Origin: Cunninghamella blakesleeana
Lineage: Eukaryota; Mucoromycota; Mucoromycetes; Mucorales; Cunninghamellaceae
Direction: 5' to 3'
Assembly (NCBI GenBank): GCA_017871115.1
Contig: JAFCIZ010000006.1
Span: forward strand, 1,860,001 to 1,924,000
Length of the DNA stretch: 64,000 bases
A model generated the notes under the pieces. It did no database searches, had not been told where the DNA came from, and saw only the letters and a list, made by a program, of their open reading frames with translations. Positions 10,489-21,436 of the stretch are shown here, piece after piece. The translations under genes and the position numbers were made by a program. Position 1 is the stretch's first letter. Each line of letters begins with the position of its first letter.

Positions 10489-11318
10489 AAAAAAAAAAAA
10501 TTATATTTTATACAACAAGCGTCCAAGACGATTGAAGACGTTAAAAGCTAATCCGACAAACTAATATCAAGAATTTTATCATTAATACAACAATTATATT
10601 TTATACAACAAGCGTCCAAGACGATTGAAGACGTTAAAAGCTAATCTAACAAAATAACAATATATTATTAACAATTATTTTATTATTTTTACAACAAATT
10701 TTACACAACAATATTATTCAATCAATTTTTATACAATACAATAATTATTTTTACTATCAAAAAAAAAAAAAGACAATAATACACAAACTTATAAATTATA
10801 TTACACAACAAATACTCAAAGACAATTAAAAACGTTAAAAGCTGATCTAAATACTATATATACATACTATTGATAATTATTTTACAATTATACAACAACT
10901 TTACACAACAATTTTATACAACAAAAATTATACATCAATTTATATTATATACAACAAATATCATACAACAAATATCATACAATAAATATTATACAACAAA
11001 TATTATACAACAACATTTAATTAAAACAACTGTCAAAAAAAAAATTTTAGTAACACAAAAAAAAAAATTTTAAACACCTAAAAGACGATTGAAGACGTTA
11101 AAAAAAAAAAAAAAAAAAATACTTATTCAACACTATCAACATATATTATATAATAACTCATTACACAAATAACATTTATAATTAACTATTCATCAAACCC
11201 ATTATTCAAATAGCAACCTTTATTTTTTAAAAAAAAAAAAAACTTAAAAAGTAGTAGTACAAAAAAAAAATAACAATAATAGAACCAAACACTTGGATAC
11301 ATTTTAAATAACTTAAAT
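10489..11318 (+). other. A/T-rich spacer with repeats before the integrase (GypB)
   Basis: 830 bp without a credible gene. A unit of about 50 bp (ATTTTATACAACAAGCGTCC onward) occurs at 10503-10550 and 10595-10642. The motif GAAGACGTTAAAAGCT sits at 10534 and 10627, with weaker copies near 10831 and 11091. The GypA/GypC spacers carry one similar copy (GAAGTCGTAAAAAGCTGC at 31 and 21301). It could be a promoter or RNA element for the integrase ORF, or decayed tether coding sequence. Confidence 0.5.
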
Positions 11319-12095
11319 ATGGATCAACAATTGATAGACAATTTAAAAAATTATTTAGCTACACTAAAACTGCCAAATAACATTACACCAAAAGAAAAAA
11401 GGTACATTCAACGCAATTCACACAATTTTGTGGTACGAACAAACCAACTATATAAGTATAATATAGAACACCAAACATTAAGAAAAGTACTGAATCAAAC
11501 TCAAGCTATGGAAGTTTTATTTATGTGTCACCAGCATCCATTAGGAGGACACCTTGGTTATCATAATACTTTATATAAAATATCCACTAAATATTATTGG
11601 ATTACTATGGCTAAAGATGTACAAGAATATGTTAAAAAATGTAGAAGATGTCAAACTACAGGTCCTAAAAAATTAAATGAATTTTTGTATCCAATACCAG
11701 TAAAATCTAAACCTTTTGAACAATGGGGAATCGATGTTAAACATGTACCAACATCTAAAAGTGGATATCGTTATGTTATTGCTGCAATTGATTATCTTAC
11801 TAAATGGGTAGAAGCGCGTGCTCTTAAATATCAAACAACATCGGAAATAGCTCTATTTGTATATGAAGAAATTATTTGTCGACATGGTACACCGCATCTT
11901 ATTATATCCGATAATGGTACTCCTTTTATTAGTGAATTAATTCAAAAAGTTTGTAAACATTATAATATTCATCATAATACTATTACTGTTGGAAATTCAC
12001 AAGCTAATGGGTTAATAGAAAGATTCAATTCAACACTGGGATCTATCATCAAAAAAATAACGGCAACAGAAAAAGGAGTATGGGATCAATACCTA

Positions 12096-13777
12096 CACCT
12101 AGAGGCAAAACTGATCACGGTGCTCGCTTTTTTGATTGTTTGGCGTTATATTTTATTTAATACAACTAAAAGAAATATGTTGATGGGTGATAAATTTTCC
12201 TTAACTAATACTCTATATTTTGACACAATATGGTTTAAAGTCCATGGTCAATAAATGGAAATTAAATTAATTTAAAAAAAAAAATCCAAAATTTCCGGAT
12301 CGGTGATTTTTAAAAAAAAGTTTGTGTTTTTATTTAAACCTCCATGGCCTGTTTCAAATCGGTCAATATTTTATTTCTTCAAATATTTATATTCTGTATT
12401 TTGTATATTTATTTTAACCTTCTTCTTTTTCTCTTTACATTTATTTTTAAATTGCATAAGTTTTACTGTGATCAAATACTTGATATTTTATTAATATGAC
12501 TTATATTACAAGACAAAAGAAACAATATATAACTGATGCAATAAAACATGGTGATACTCATAGGGCAATAGCAGAAAAATATAATATATCTGTTGGGGAA
12601 ATATCAAAAATTAGACAGTCAATTGGGCCAATAAAAACATGTCACGGTGGTCGACCAAAAAAAATATCCAAACATACCTCTAATTTAATTGCTAGATCTA
12701 TTAAAACGGGGAAGGTTATCAATGCTGTTGAAACTCAGAGATATTTAAAGTATAATAATATTAGTGATGCAAGCCTTCGGACTATTCGTAGGTTCCTTAA
12801 ATCTCGAAACCTTTTTGCTCATAAAAAAAGAAAAGTATTTCCAATATCACGTGATGTCAAAAAAAACCGTTTGCAGTTTGCAAAAATGTATGGTGGTTGG
12901 GACTCTAGTGATTGGGATAAAGTAATCTTTGCTGACGAAACTAGGGTGCACAGGTTTGGTGGAGAAGGCTATCAGTGGGTGTGGGGAGAAAGAAATAGGC
13001 CTACAAAACCACATGAAGTATATGAAGTGCCAAAAGGTGGTGGAGGTTCAGTATGCCTTTGGGGTTGTATAACAGCGCAAGGTGTCGGTTACTTGACTAG
13101 AATAGATCCGACCATGGATACGCAATTGTTTATAGATATCATGAATGACGAATTTATAAAAACTGTAGAATGGTATAACTTTGACAAATCACAGGTTAAA
13201 TTGTTGCAAGATAAAGATCCTAAACATACAGCAAAAGCATCCCAAGAATGGTACAAAAAAAACAATGTGGATTTACTTTATTGGCCTACGTACTCTCCTG
13301 ATTTAAATCCCATTGAAAACATGTGGGCTTATCTAAAGCAATTGTTACATGAAAAGTATGCTGAACCTGCTGTATCATTGGATGATTTGTGGGAACGTAT
13401 CCAAGTCATTTGGGATTCTCCGGCTATGAACAATATGGCTAAAACTGTTGTCCATTCCATGCCTAAGAGGTGCGATTTAGTAATACAAAATAAAGGTGAT
13501 CATATACATTATTAAACAGTAGATATCAGTTATTGTATGAAGTTGTATTTTTTTACAGACTTATAAAAACTAGAAATAAAAATTTTAAAATACATTTTTT
13601 ACATAATAAACACATTAATAGTATTTGTATTACTGCATGAAAGAAAAGTCAATCATGCGAGGATACATTTAAAGAAAATAAATAATTAAACTTGTATTTG
13701 AATATTTAGTACAAAATCAAGTCCAATCAAAAATAACTAAAAAATCAAAAAACCGTGATCAGTTTTGCCTTTAGGTG
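12096..13777 (+). mobile_element. Tc1/mariner-type DNA transposon inside GypB integrase
   Basis: 1682 bp flanked by TA (12094-12095 and 13778-13779). Terminal inverted repeats of about 26 bp: CACCTAGAGGCAAAACTGAT at the left and, on the other strand, CACCTAAAGGCAAAACTGAT at the right, both continuing CACGG. It holds one full transposase ORF. The 400 bp before and 260 bp after that ORF show no gene. Confidence 0.93.
12496..13515 (+). CDS. Tc1-type DD34E transposase
   Basis: 339 aa. The N-terminal helix-turn-helix region (THRAIAEKYNISVGEISKI) binds the inverted repeats in this family, and a second region (ETQRYLKYN) resembles the paired second HTH. Catalytic motifs: VIFADET (first D), LLQDKDPKHT (second D) and SPDLNPIENMW (E), with 34 residues between the last two. 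Length and motif spacing fit Tc1. The ORF has no stop or shift, so the copy may be active. Confidence 0.93.
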   Translation: MTYITRQKKQYITDAIKHGDTHRAIAEKYNISVGEISKIRQSIGPIKTCHGGRPKKISKHTSNLIARSIKTGKVINAVETQRYLKYNNISDASLRTIRRFLKSRNLFAHKKRKVFPISRDVKKNRLQFAKMYGGWDSSDWDKVIFADETRVHRFGGEGYQWVWGERNRPTKPHEVYEVPKGGGGSVCLWGCITAQGVGYLTRIDPTMDTQLFIDIMNDEFIKTVEWYNFDKSQVKLLQDKDPKHTAKASQEWYKKNNVDLLYWPTYSPDLNPIENMWAYLKQLLHEKYAEPAVSLDDLWERIQVIWDSPAMNNMAKTVVHSMPKRCDLVIQNKGDHIHY

Positions 13778-14320
13778 TACCTTCTGTATTATTTGCTTAT
13801 CGTACAATCAAACAAAATTCAACAAAACAATCTCCATTTTATTTGACATATGGCTATATTCCTAAAACACCTTTTGATCACCAAGGAGCTATAATAGATT
13901 TTAACTCTTATAATTTTGAAAATCAATTAATGCTTAGGACAAGAAGGGAAATTGTTGCACTAAACTTAATAAGAAAGCAGGCAGCTGAAAAGATCAAAAA
14001 ATCACAAGAAAATCAAAAAAAGGCAATAGACAAAAAAGTAAATAATCGGGACCGTGAATGGAAACCTGCTTTTAGGATTGGTGAAATAGTTACTTTATAT
14101 ACCGGAATCCAATCTAATTCATGGTCTGGAAAAATATCAGATATGTGGCAAGGTAAATATACTATACATCAATCATTGGGTAAGGGGACTTATTTAATTA
14201 AATCATTGGATTCAAATAATACAAGAATAAAACGTGTACATGGGAACCGTCTCAAGTTATTATTAATGCCTGATGTTTATTGGAATACCCATGTAACAAA
14301 AACTTATGGAATAGATTTGT

Positions 14321-14363
<43 letters not shown>

Positions 14364-14686
14364 GTATTTTAAAAAAAAAAAAAAATAATAATAATAATAT
14401 ATTTAATAATTTTAACTAGAAATACATAAGAACACAAAAAAAAATATATATATATATATAACTATTATTAGAAAATAAACGCATATACAGAGAAAAATAA
14501 TAAATATATTAATAATAATCAAAAAAAAAAATATATATATATATGTATATTAAATATATTACTTTATCTTAAATATAAAAAAAAAAAAAAATTATAAATA
14601 CCAATCAAAATAAATTTTTTTCTCTTTATACATTTTACTAACACTATTGAAATTTTCAAGAAATTTATTTAACTTCGCTACAATTA

Positions 14687-15159
14687 TGGATTTACCATTT
14701 AACTTTAACCGCCCTCCTGTGGATCAAGATCCCATTTATGAAGAAGTGTTGGCTGCTTTCAATAATGATTTATCAGAAGCCGATTTATTGAAACTTTTCA
14801 TCAAATACTCATACCATATGTATGTGGATGATCATCATCGTGTCATGGGGATACGTAAAAGTATGCAGGAAAATTTTGCAACCCATATTTTACCTAACGT
14901 TATCAAGTATCTCCACTCTACTCTAAGTAAACCTAGGGATATTAGCAGTCTTCTCATTTACCGCCGTGAACGCGCTACAATGTTAAACGATCTTTTTGCT
15001 TCCTTGGCAAGACCTCGCTTTAATCAAATATTTTATAAAAAGATACGTAATGCGGATCCCTGGGGAAAGGAATTGGTATTCGTGGCTGAAGACGATGGAG
15101 GTCCATCTTCTCTTAGGGGTCAGGGTGTCGCCCAAGCGGATGAGGCTGACGGTGCTTAA
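14687..15159 (+). CDS. ORF3 of GypB, unknown accessory protein
   Basis: 157 aa from the ATG at 14687; the frame is open 13 codons further up to an ATG at 14647. The start at 14687 follows an A-rich leader and gives MDLPFNFNRPP. It shares with GypA ORF3 the order ILPNVIKYLH, YRRERATMLNDLF, KKIRNADPW. The KSWW segment is absent. The last 11 codons lie in the 3' LTR (from 15126), and the G-rich tract AGGGGTCAGGG just before it is both coding and the likely polypurine tract. The spacer 14323-14646 is A/T microsatellite. Confidence 0.6.
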
Positions 15160-15918
15160 AAAAAAATATATATATTTTTAACCTCCGAGTCACAACCTCT
15201 GAACCGACAACCTCTGAACCGACAACCTCTGAACCGACAACCTTTGAACCGACAACCTTTGAACCGACAACCTTTTGACCTCGTACAAAAATAATAATTT
15301 TTAAAATTTTGTTTTAATATAAATAGGAAAGAATATTTTTCTTTCTCTTTTGTTTTTTTTCTTTCTTTGTCAAATATCAAGTCAAATCTTGAAATAATAT
15401 TTTATATAATAAATATTTTATTTGTCCAAACCAATTTTATTTTTTTAAATTTTATTAACTTTACATATATTTCTTAAGTGAAATCTTTTTATTTTATTTT
15501 ATTATAACAAACATACTTTATTTCTTAAGTGAAATCATTTTTATTTTATTTTTAAATTTTTATAACATATATAAATTATTTATTTTATTTTATTTCATCT
15601 GATATTACATATTAATATATATTTTTTTATTTTATTTTTTTATACTTTCTATTATTTTATTAGATTATTACTCTTTTTATACAATAATCTACCTCTGACT
15701 TTAAAATTCATTTGCATACACTTTTGAATTTTTCTCTTAAACACTTTATTTTATTTTTTATTTTTACTTTTGCTATAACTTAAGTCGTTCTACTTATAAA
15801 ACAAGAACTGGTGCTCACTGGAAATTATATTATTATAATTAATTCAAATACAAATTCTCACTTTTTATTTTAACAAAAATAACTTTTACCAAAAACACAC
15901 ACAACAACACACACAACA
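15126..15918 (+). repeat. 3' LTR of GypB
   Basis: Begins TGTCGCCCAAGCGG inside ORF3 and ends ACACACACAACA, 12 bp longer than the 5' copy through a duplicated terminal ACACACACAACA. Otherwise near-identical to 5272-6052. It is followed by the duplicated ATAT and then by the continuation of the solo LTR. Confidence 0.92.
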
Positions 15919-15992
15919 ATATAATTTATTTTATTTTATTTTATTATTTTAATTTTATTTTAAATTATCAATCTAAACTAAGTTGTATCTAC
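15919..15992 (+). repeat. Solo GypC-family LTR, part 2 of 3
   Basis: Short stretch between GypB and GypC. It starts with the duplicated ATAT and ends GTTGTATCTAC. It continues the LTR body interrupted at 5271 and is interrupted again by GypC, exactly before TTATAAAACA of the LTR core. Confidence 0.85.
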
Positions 15993-16631
15993 TGTTATGT
16001 TCTGGCTAAACCTCCCATATTTGGGCAAGGCTTAACTATAATCTTATTTTATATATATACATATAGGTATATATATCCCATTTAAACTCAGTATAGATAT
16101 ATATATATACTCTCTTATATATATGCACTAGCATATATATATCAATGATTGGTATTTAAAATTCAAATCCTTTTTATATAAATACTCGACAATTTTTATT
16201 TTATTTTTGAAAAATCAGTTAATAATTAGTTAATTTTAAATAAAAGAACTTATATTATAACAAATAAGTCTATTAACTCATCTTTTTAGCTAAAGATTAT
16301 ATTTACTTTATATTAATATTGTTGATTATTATCCAATATTACTTTATATTACATTATTATAATAATCGTTGATCTTTATCCGATATTATATTTATTTTAT
16401 TTTAAATTTATTATTTTGTCTATATAATTGTTGATCTTTATCCAATTATATAATTTATTTTATTTTATTATTTTATTTTTATTTTAAACTATCAATCTAA
16501 ACTAAGTTGTATCTACTTATAAAACAAGATACTGGTGCTCACTGACGACTAAACTAAACTACAAAACTATCTACTTTCCAAAACTATAAAAGGAAATTCT
16601 ACTTTTCAAACAACCAAAAATTTACACAACA
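15993..16631 (+). repeat. 5' LTR of GypC
   Basis: TGTTATGTTCTGGCTAAACC to TTTACACAACA. The first ~190 bp are family-specific (TATATA-rich); the rest matches the GypA LTR. It holds TTATATAAATACTCGAC, CTACTTATAAAACAAG and TGGTGCTCACTG (16533-16544), then ACTATAAAAGG near the end. Confidence 0.93.
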
Positions 16632-16636
16632 TATTT

Positions 16637-16654
16637 TGGTGCTCACTGGCGGGG
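16637..16654 (+). other. Primer binding site of GypC
   Basis: TGGTGCTCACTGGCGGGG, 5 bp past the LTR end, identical to the GypB site. The primer tRNA is not identified. Confidence 0.7.
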
Positions 16655-16806
16655 ATAATACTAAAAACCGGGGAAACACTAATTATCAAGGAATAACTAA
16701 ATCTATAAAAGAATATAATCAAGAATACTTAAATTCAAGTTAAACAACTACTTTAAAAATACACAAACTTTATCATCCTATTTCAAAAACTTATCTTTAT
16801 ATTCCA

Positions 16807-17928
16807 ATGGAAAATCCACAAAAATCAAGTATCGAGCAAACCGCGTTGGAAAATCATGATCATCACCATGATCCTAACCTTGCTGCTAAGCTGAAGCTTA
16901 ATCTTTTAACTTTTTCAGGTTCTGATGACGAAGACTTTCGTTATTTTGAAAAGTCCTTGGAAAATTATTTTAAATTATCTAGAGTTGGTATGGATAGAAG
17001 GGCAATTATCTTGAAGGTGCAATTGTCTGGTCCTGCTGAATTCTATTTTGAACAATTAGAACAAGATCCTAATATGGCTAATGATTATCAAAAATTGATG
17101 AATGCTTTAAGGGAAAAGTATGTCACCAAAGAATTGATATTATCATACGAAATTGCACTTGGTACTATTAAACAAGGCAATGACGAAAGACCAAAGAACT
17201 TTTTGGCACGTATCCAAGAAATGGCAAGATTGGCACAATTGAAGGATGACCATATTATATTGATGAGATTCCGTGCTGGTTTAAAAGAAGAAATCAGAAT
17301 ACACTGTATGGATCAAGGTGCTGAAACATTGAATCAATGGTATAACTATGCTGAAAATTGGTGGAAGACAAGACATATACAATCATTACCATCTGTATGT
17401 AATCTTACCAATGCTAATAGATTTGCTGGAGGCCATAAAAAGAAGTCAAATAATAATTATGGTGATCATAATGGCAATATATCATTAAATACAGCTGAAC
17501 ATGTTGATGGAGAATCTGCATTCATGCAAAAACTTTTAGGTCATATGGAAAAATTGATAAACACCAAATTGGAAGACAAAAGAGGTTCGTACAATAACCA
17601 AAGAAACAACAACAATAATACTCGTAACAACCAAACATATAATGGACCTAATAATTACAACAGAAATAATAATCAAAAATACAGAAATAATCAGTATAAC
17701 AATTATCGTCAATATAATAATAATAATAACAACAACAATAATCATAATTATAACAATCAATATTTACCTGAAGATAATTATAACAACAGAGATTATTATT
17801 ACCAAGGAAATCAAATGCATAATAATAATAATTATAATCCACAATATAACTATCCACAACAAAATAATTATAATAATCCACCAAATAATAATCAAAACAA
17901 CACACCAGTTAATGGTTCAAAAAACTAA
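16807..17928 (+). CDS. Gag polyprotein (GypC)
   Basis: 373 aa, homologous to GypB gag: DEDFRYFEKSLENY, then NDERPKNFLARIQEMARLAQ and ILMRFRAGL in the capsid-like domain (~25-190). The C-terminal ~130 residues are Asn-rich with Tyr, Gln and Arg and include long Asn runs. No CCHC knuckle. It ends TCA AAA AAC TAA, the same frameshift context as GypB. The 5' leader (16655-16806) is A-rich. Confidence 0.9.
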   Translation: MENPQKSSIEQTALENHDHHHDPNLAAKLKLNLLTFSGSDDEDFRYFEKSLENYFKLSRVGMDRRAIILKVQLSGPAEFYFEQLEQDPNMANDYQKLMNALREKYVTKELILSYEIALGTIKQGNDERPKNFLARIQEMARLAQLKDDHIILMRFRAGLKEEIRIHCMDQGAETLNQWYNYAENWWKTRHIQSLPSVCNLTNANRFAGGHKKKSNNNYGDHNGNISLNTAEHVDGESAFMQKLLGHMEKLINTKLEDKRGSYNNQRNNNNNTRNNQTYNGPNNYNRNNNQKYRNNQYNNYRQYNNNNNNNNNHNYNNQYLPEDNYNNRDYYYQGNQMHNNNNYNPQYNYPQQNNYNNPPNNNQNNTPVNGSKN

Positions 17929-17965
17929 ATAGGGCAATTGTAACAGATGGTCAATTGGGAATCCC
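17919..17965 (+). promoter_or_regulatory. -1 ribosomal frameshift signal between gag and pol (GypC)
   Basis: A AAA AAC at 17919-17925 in gag phase, then TAA. A 6-nt spacer, GGG-CAATTG (17932-17940), an 11-nt loop, CAATTG (17952-17957), a 5-nt bulge and CCC (17963-17965) repeat the GypB geometry exactly, while loop and bulge bases differ. That pattern favours a selected structure. Confidence 0.8.
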
Positions 17966-20900
17966 TATTACAAAATCCATCCATCCAAATAATAATCAAC
18001 TATATCAAGAAAATAATATTAATAAATATCACAACTATAATACACCAAATAATGACAACTTAAATACACGAAATTATAATCCCACTACTTACGTTCCACA
18101 TAACATAATGGACAACCATAATGATTATTTATCAGCACAAAATCATTATTATCTTCAAAATATATTAGATAGTGATCAAGAAATCAATGATTGTGATTTT
18201 AATGTTGCTGCAAATCCAAAACCACCAGTTGTTGAAAAAGCAATAAGAAAACCACGTACAAGGAAGATTATAGAAAAACCAAGTACATCAGCAGCTGCTA
18301 CAAAATCTATTCCACAACAAATACAACAAGATATTCGTGATCATACACATGTTCCACCACAAAATAATCCATTTTTCCAAAACGTATTTTCACAGCATCC
18401 AAATCAAGATGTAGCTGAACCTTCTAAATCAAATAATAATGATATGATGGAAGAAGTACAAATAATAAATGATAAAAGGAAAAAAATATCCATTCAAGAA
18501 CCACCTGTGGATAAAAAGAAGAAGACACCAAAAAGGAAATCACAACCATTATCAATAAATTATAATATTTCTGAAGATACATTACATCAAAAAGCTAATA
18601 TTAATGTTGGTGATCTTATAACTATATCTGCTCCATTAAGAAGAGAATTGATTACAGCTTGTAGACAATCAAGAATAAAAAGACCAATTGATAAAGGTAA
18701 AGAAAAAGATGTACAATTAAATTCTATTGATAATAGTGATGTTGTAACTACCGCTGCATATGCCGATATAATGGTGAATGATGTAAAGGTTACTGGATTA
18801 ATTGATTGTGGAGCTGCAAGAGCTTGTATGTCCAGGGCAATGATGAAATCATTAGATCTAGAAATTGATGCACCATCTACAAGTATTTTTGTAATGGGAA
18901 ATGGTACTAAACAACCTGCGTTAGGTGTAATTCATGATGTTCCTATTACTGTTGGTAAAGGATTGACTATACCAATTGATGTTGAAGTATTACCAAAGTG
19001 TCCACCACATATAGTGTTAGGTACTAGCTGGTTGGATCATGCACAAGCGGTGATTAACTTTAAAACGGGTACTTTAAAGGTGACTTATAAACGTCGTACA
19101 CAAGAAATTCCAATTACATATATAAAATCAAATGAACGTCCATATACATACCAACGTGTTACAAATGCAAGATATGAATTGGAACAGCCGCAAGGTGAAG
19201 ATGTAGCTGAAAATATATCAAGTGCTAGTGATTCAGAAGATGATACTGATTCTAATGATGAAGATTCTACTGATGATGGAGATTCTACTGATAGCAATGA
19301 AGAAGATGCTGTACAAGATGATGAAGACTTTTATTTAATGGATGATCATGCAAAAAGTCCAGTAATCCAAACACGTCCAAATAAAGATGAAGGTACTATG
19401 ATGATATTAAGTGGAAGTACTGGTTTATCAATACCACCTTACCATATTTGTCAAATCAACTATGCTATTGATGAAAATATAATTGTTCCACATTTTAAAC
19501 ATCTTGACGAATTTTTGGACAAGCACGAAGACTTTGATGTAATCTTGGAAATTATAAATAAAACTGAAGACATGATGGAAATACCGCCAAACAACATACT
19601 AGGTGAATTCATAAATAGGAAACAATTTCCAATACAAAAGGATCCATATGTCGAATATACTGGTTATGATTTTGAAGACCACTATAGAGAATTACCACCT
19701 TCTCTGCTGGAAGATGATACTGAAGAAATTATTCTTGATCCAAATATAAAAGGAAAAATCCAAATGGGTGACATACCTGAAGAATACAAAAAGAAATTTT
19801 ATAAATTAATACACCACTATCAAGATATCTTTGATTGGAATAATGATAAAATGGGAAAAACTACATTAATCGAACATGAAATAATATTAAAAGAAAATAC
19901 ATTACCTATCAGACATAGACCATATAGATTGGGACCAAGTGAACAAGAATATTTGAAGAATGAATTAAACCGTCTTTGTGAATTGGGAATTATAAAACCT
20001 TCAAATTCTCCTTTTACTGCACCAATTATCTTAGTCAAAAAGAAGAATGGTGAATATCGTATGGTAGTTGACTATCGTAAACTGAATACACATACAAAGG
20101 TTGATTCATATCCACTACCACGTATTGATGATTTAATTGATGAACTTGGAAAATCAAAAATATTTTCTGCTTTGGATTTAAGATCTGGTTTCCATCAAGT
20201 TCCATTAAAAGAATCAAGTAAAGAATTAACTGGCTTTACAACTAAATTTGGTACTTATCAATACGAAATGCTGCCAATGGGATTGGTGAATAGTCCTGCT
20301 ACCTTCCAAAGATTAATTGATATCTGTTATAAAGATTTGCTGCATAGTAATCTAGTTGCATTTATTGATGATCTTAATGTACATTCTAAAAACTTGGATC
20401 AACACCTAATTGACTTGGAAAGATTATTTGAATACACTAGAAGAGGTGGATTGGTGTTTAATATTGAAAAGTGTATATTCTTTAAAGATGAATTAAAATT
20501 TTTAGGCTACATAATAACTGCTGAAGGAATCAAGACAGATCCAGATAAAATTGCAAAGGTTAAAGATTATCCAATACCAAAAACAATTAAACAAGTTAGA
20601 GGCTTCTTAGGTTTAGCTTCTTATTACAGAAGATTTGTAAAAGGATTTGCTGCTACTGCTAGGCCATTACATGATCAAACAAAAACCAAAAAGAGAATAC
20701 CATGGACAGAAGATACAACAAAAGCTTTTGAAAAATTAAAGGAAAATCTAATCAATGCTCCAATATTAAGAAGACCTGATTTTGATAAACCATTCATTGT
20801 TGTATGCGATGCTTCACAACTAGGATTAGGTTCTATATTAACACAACTAGATGATGATGGTCGTGAACATCCAATAATATTTGCTAGTAGAGGATTGAAG

Positions 20901-21164
20901 AATAATGAATTAAACTATGGTGCTACTAAATTAGAATGTCTTGCTTTGGTATGGAGTTTACAAATATTCAGACCGTAGTTATTGGGAAAGAAGTTTACTG
21001 TTATATCTGATCATTCGCCGCTAAAATGGTTAATTGAATCGCCAAAAGCTACTGGAATTGTTGCAAGATGGATCACATATTTGGCCGATTATGAATTTGA
21101 AATCAAATATAGGGCTGGAAGAAAACAAGAAGCTGCCGATTTTCTTTCAAGACTAGGCTACTAA
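17955..21164 (+). pseudogene. Pol (protease, RT, RNase H) of GypC with an in-frame stop
   Basis: Same layout as GypB pol: Asn-rich linker, protease, RT with FIDD at residue ~803, RNase H, ending SRLGY-stop at 21164. Two oddities. The protease active site reads D284-C-G (LIDCGAA) instead of D-S/T-G. A TAG at 20976-20978 interrupts RNase H between FRP and LLGKKF, where GypB has Tyr; the frame is open on both sides. With the LTRs apparently identical, the stop is either very recent, an assembly error or read through. Confidence 0.88.
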
Positions 21165-21436
21165 AATAACAAAATGCAAAAATATAAATACATATATATA
21201 TATATATATAAAAAAAAAAAAAAAAAAAAACAAAAAACAAAAAACAAACAAAAACAAAAAAAAAAAAAATTCAATTACTTACCAATCGACCAAGTTTTGC
21301 TGAAGTCGTAAAAAGCTGCATATATTCAGATAAATACAATATATATAACAACAATACAATCAACATAATCAACATAAATACTGAAACAATATTCAACAAA
21401 CAATCTAATTAAAAATACACAACAAATAACAGCAAA
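21165..21436 (+). other. A-rich spacer between pol and integrase (GypC)
   Basis: Long A and TATA runs, then 21272-21436, which is nearly identical to bases 1-165 of GypA. One copy of GAAGTCGTAAAAAGCTGC lies at 21301. In GypA the integrase frame is open upstream to base 1 apart from a TAA 27 bases before the ATG. Confidence 0.6.

Larger units (their letters stand above)
11319..14322 (+). pseudogene. Integrase of GypB, split by a Tc1-type insertion
   Basis: The 5' part (11319-12095) has the HHCC module (GGHLGYHNTL, KCRRCQTTG) and all three core residues (GIDVKH, ISDNG, GLIERF). At codon 259, after WDQY, the reading frame meets the transposon at a duplicated TA. The 3' part resumes at 13780 with PSVLFAYRTIKQ and the SPFYLTYG block and ends at 14322. 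Apart from the insertion both parts are open and close to the GypA and GypC integrases. Confidence 0.93.
5272..15918 (+). mobile_element. GypB: full-length Ty3/Gypsy-like retrotransposon, integrase disrupted
   Basis: Near-identical LTRs (5272-6052 and 15126-15918) flank gag, pol, integrase and ORF3. The 4-bp duplication ATAT (5268-5271 and 15919-15922) joins to rebuild the solo LTR it landed in. LTR near-identity means recent insertion. A Tc1-type element (12096-13777) then broke the integrase, so this copy cannot be autonomous. Confidence 0.93.

Noticed and set aside
14323..14560. (TA)n and A-rich arrays considered as CRISPR-like or structured repeats
   Set aside because: Simple dinucleotide and homopolymer tracts without spacers; a eukaryotic nuclear context also makes CRISPR implausible.
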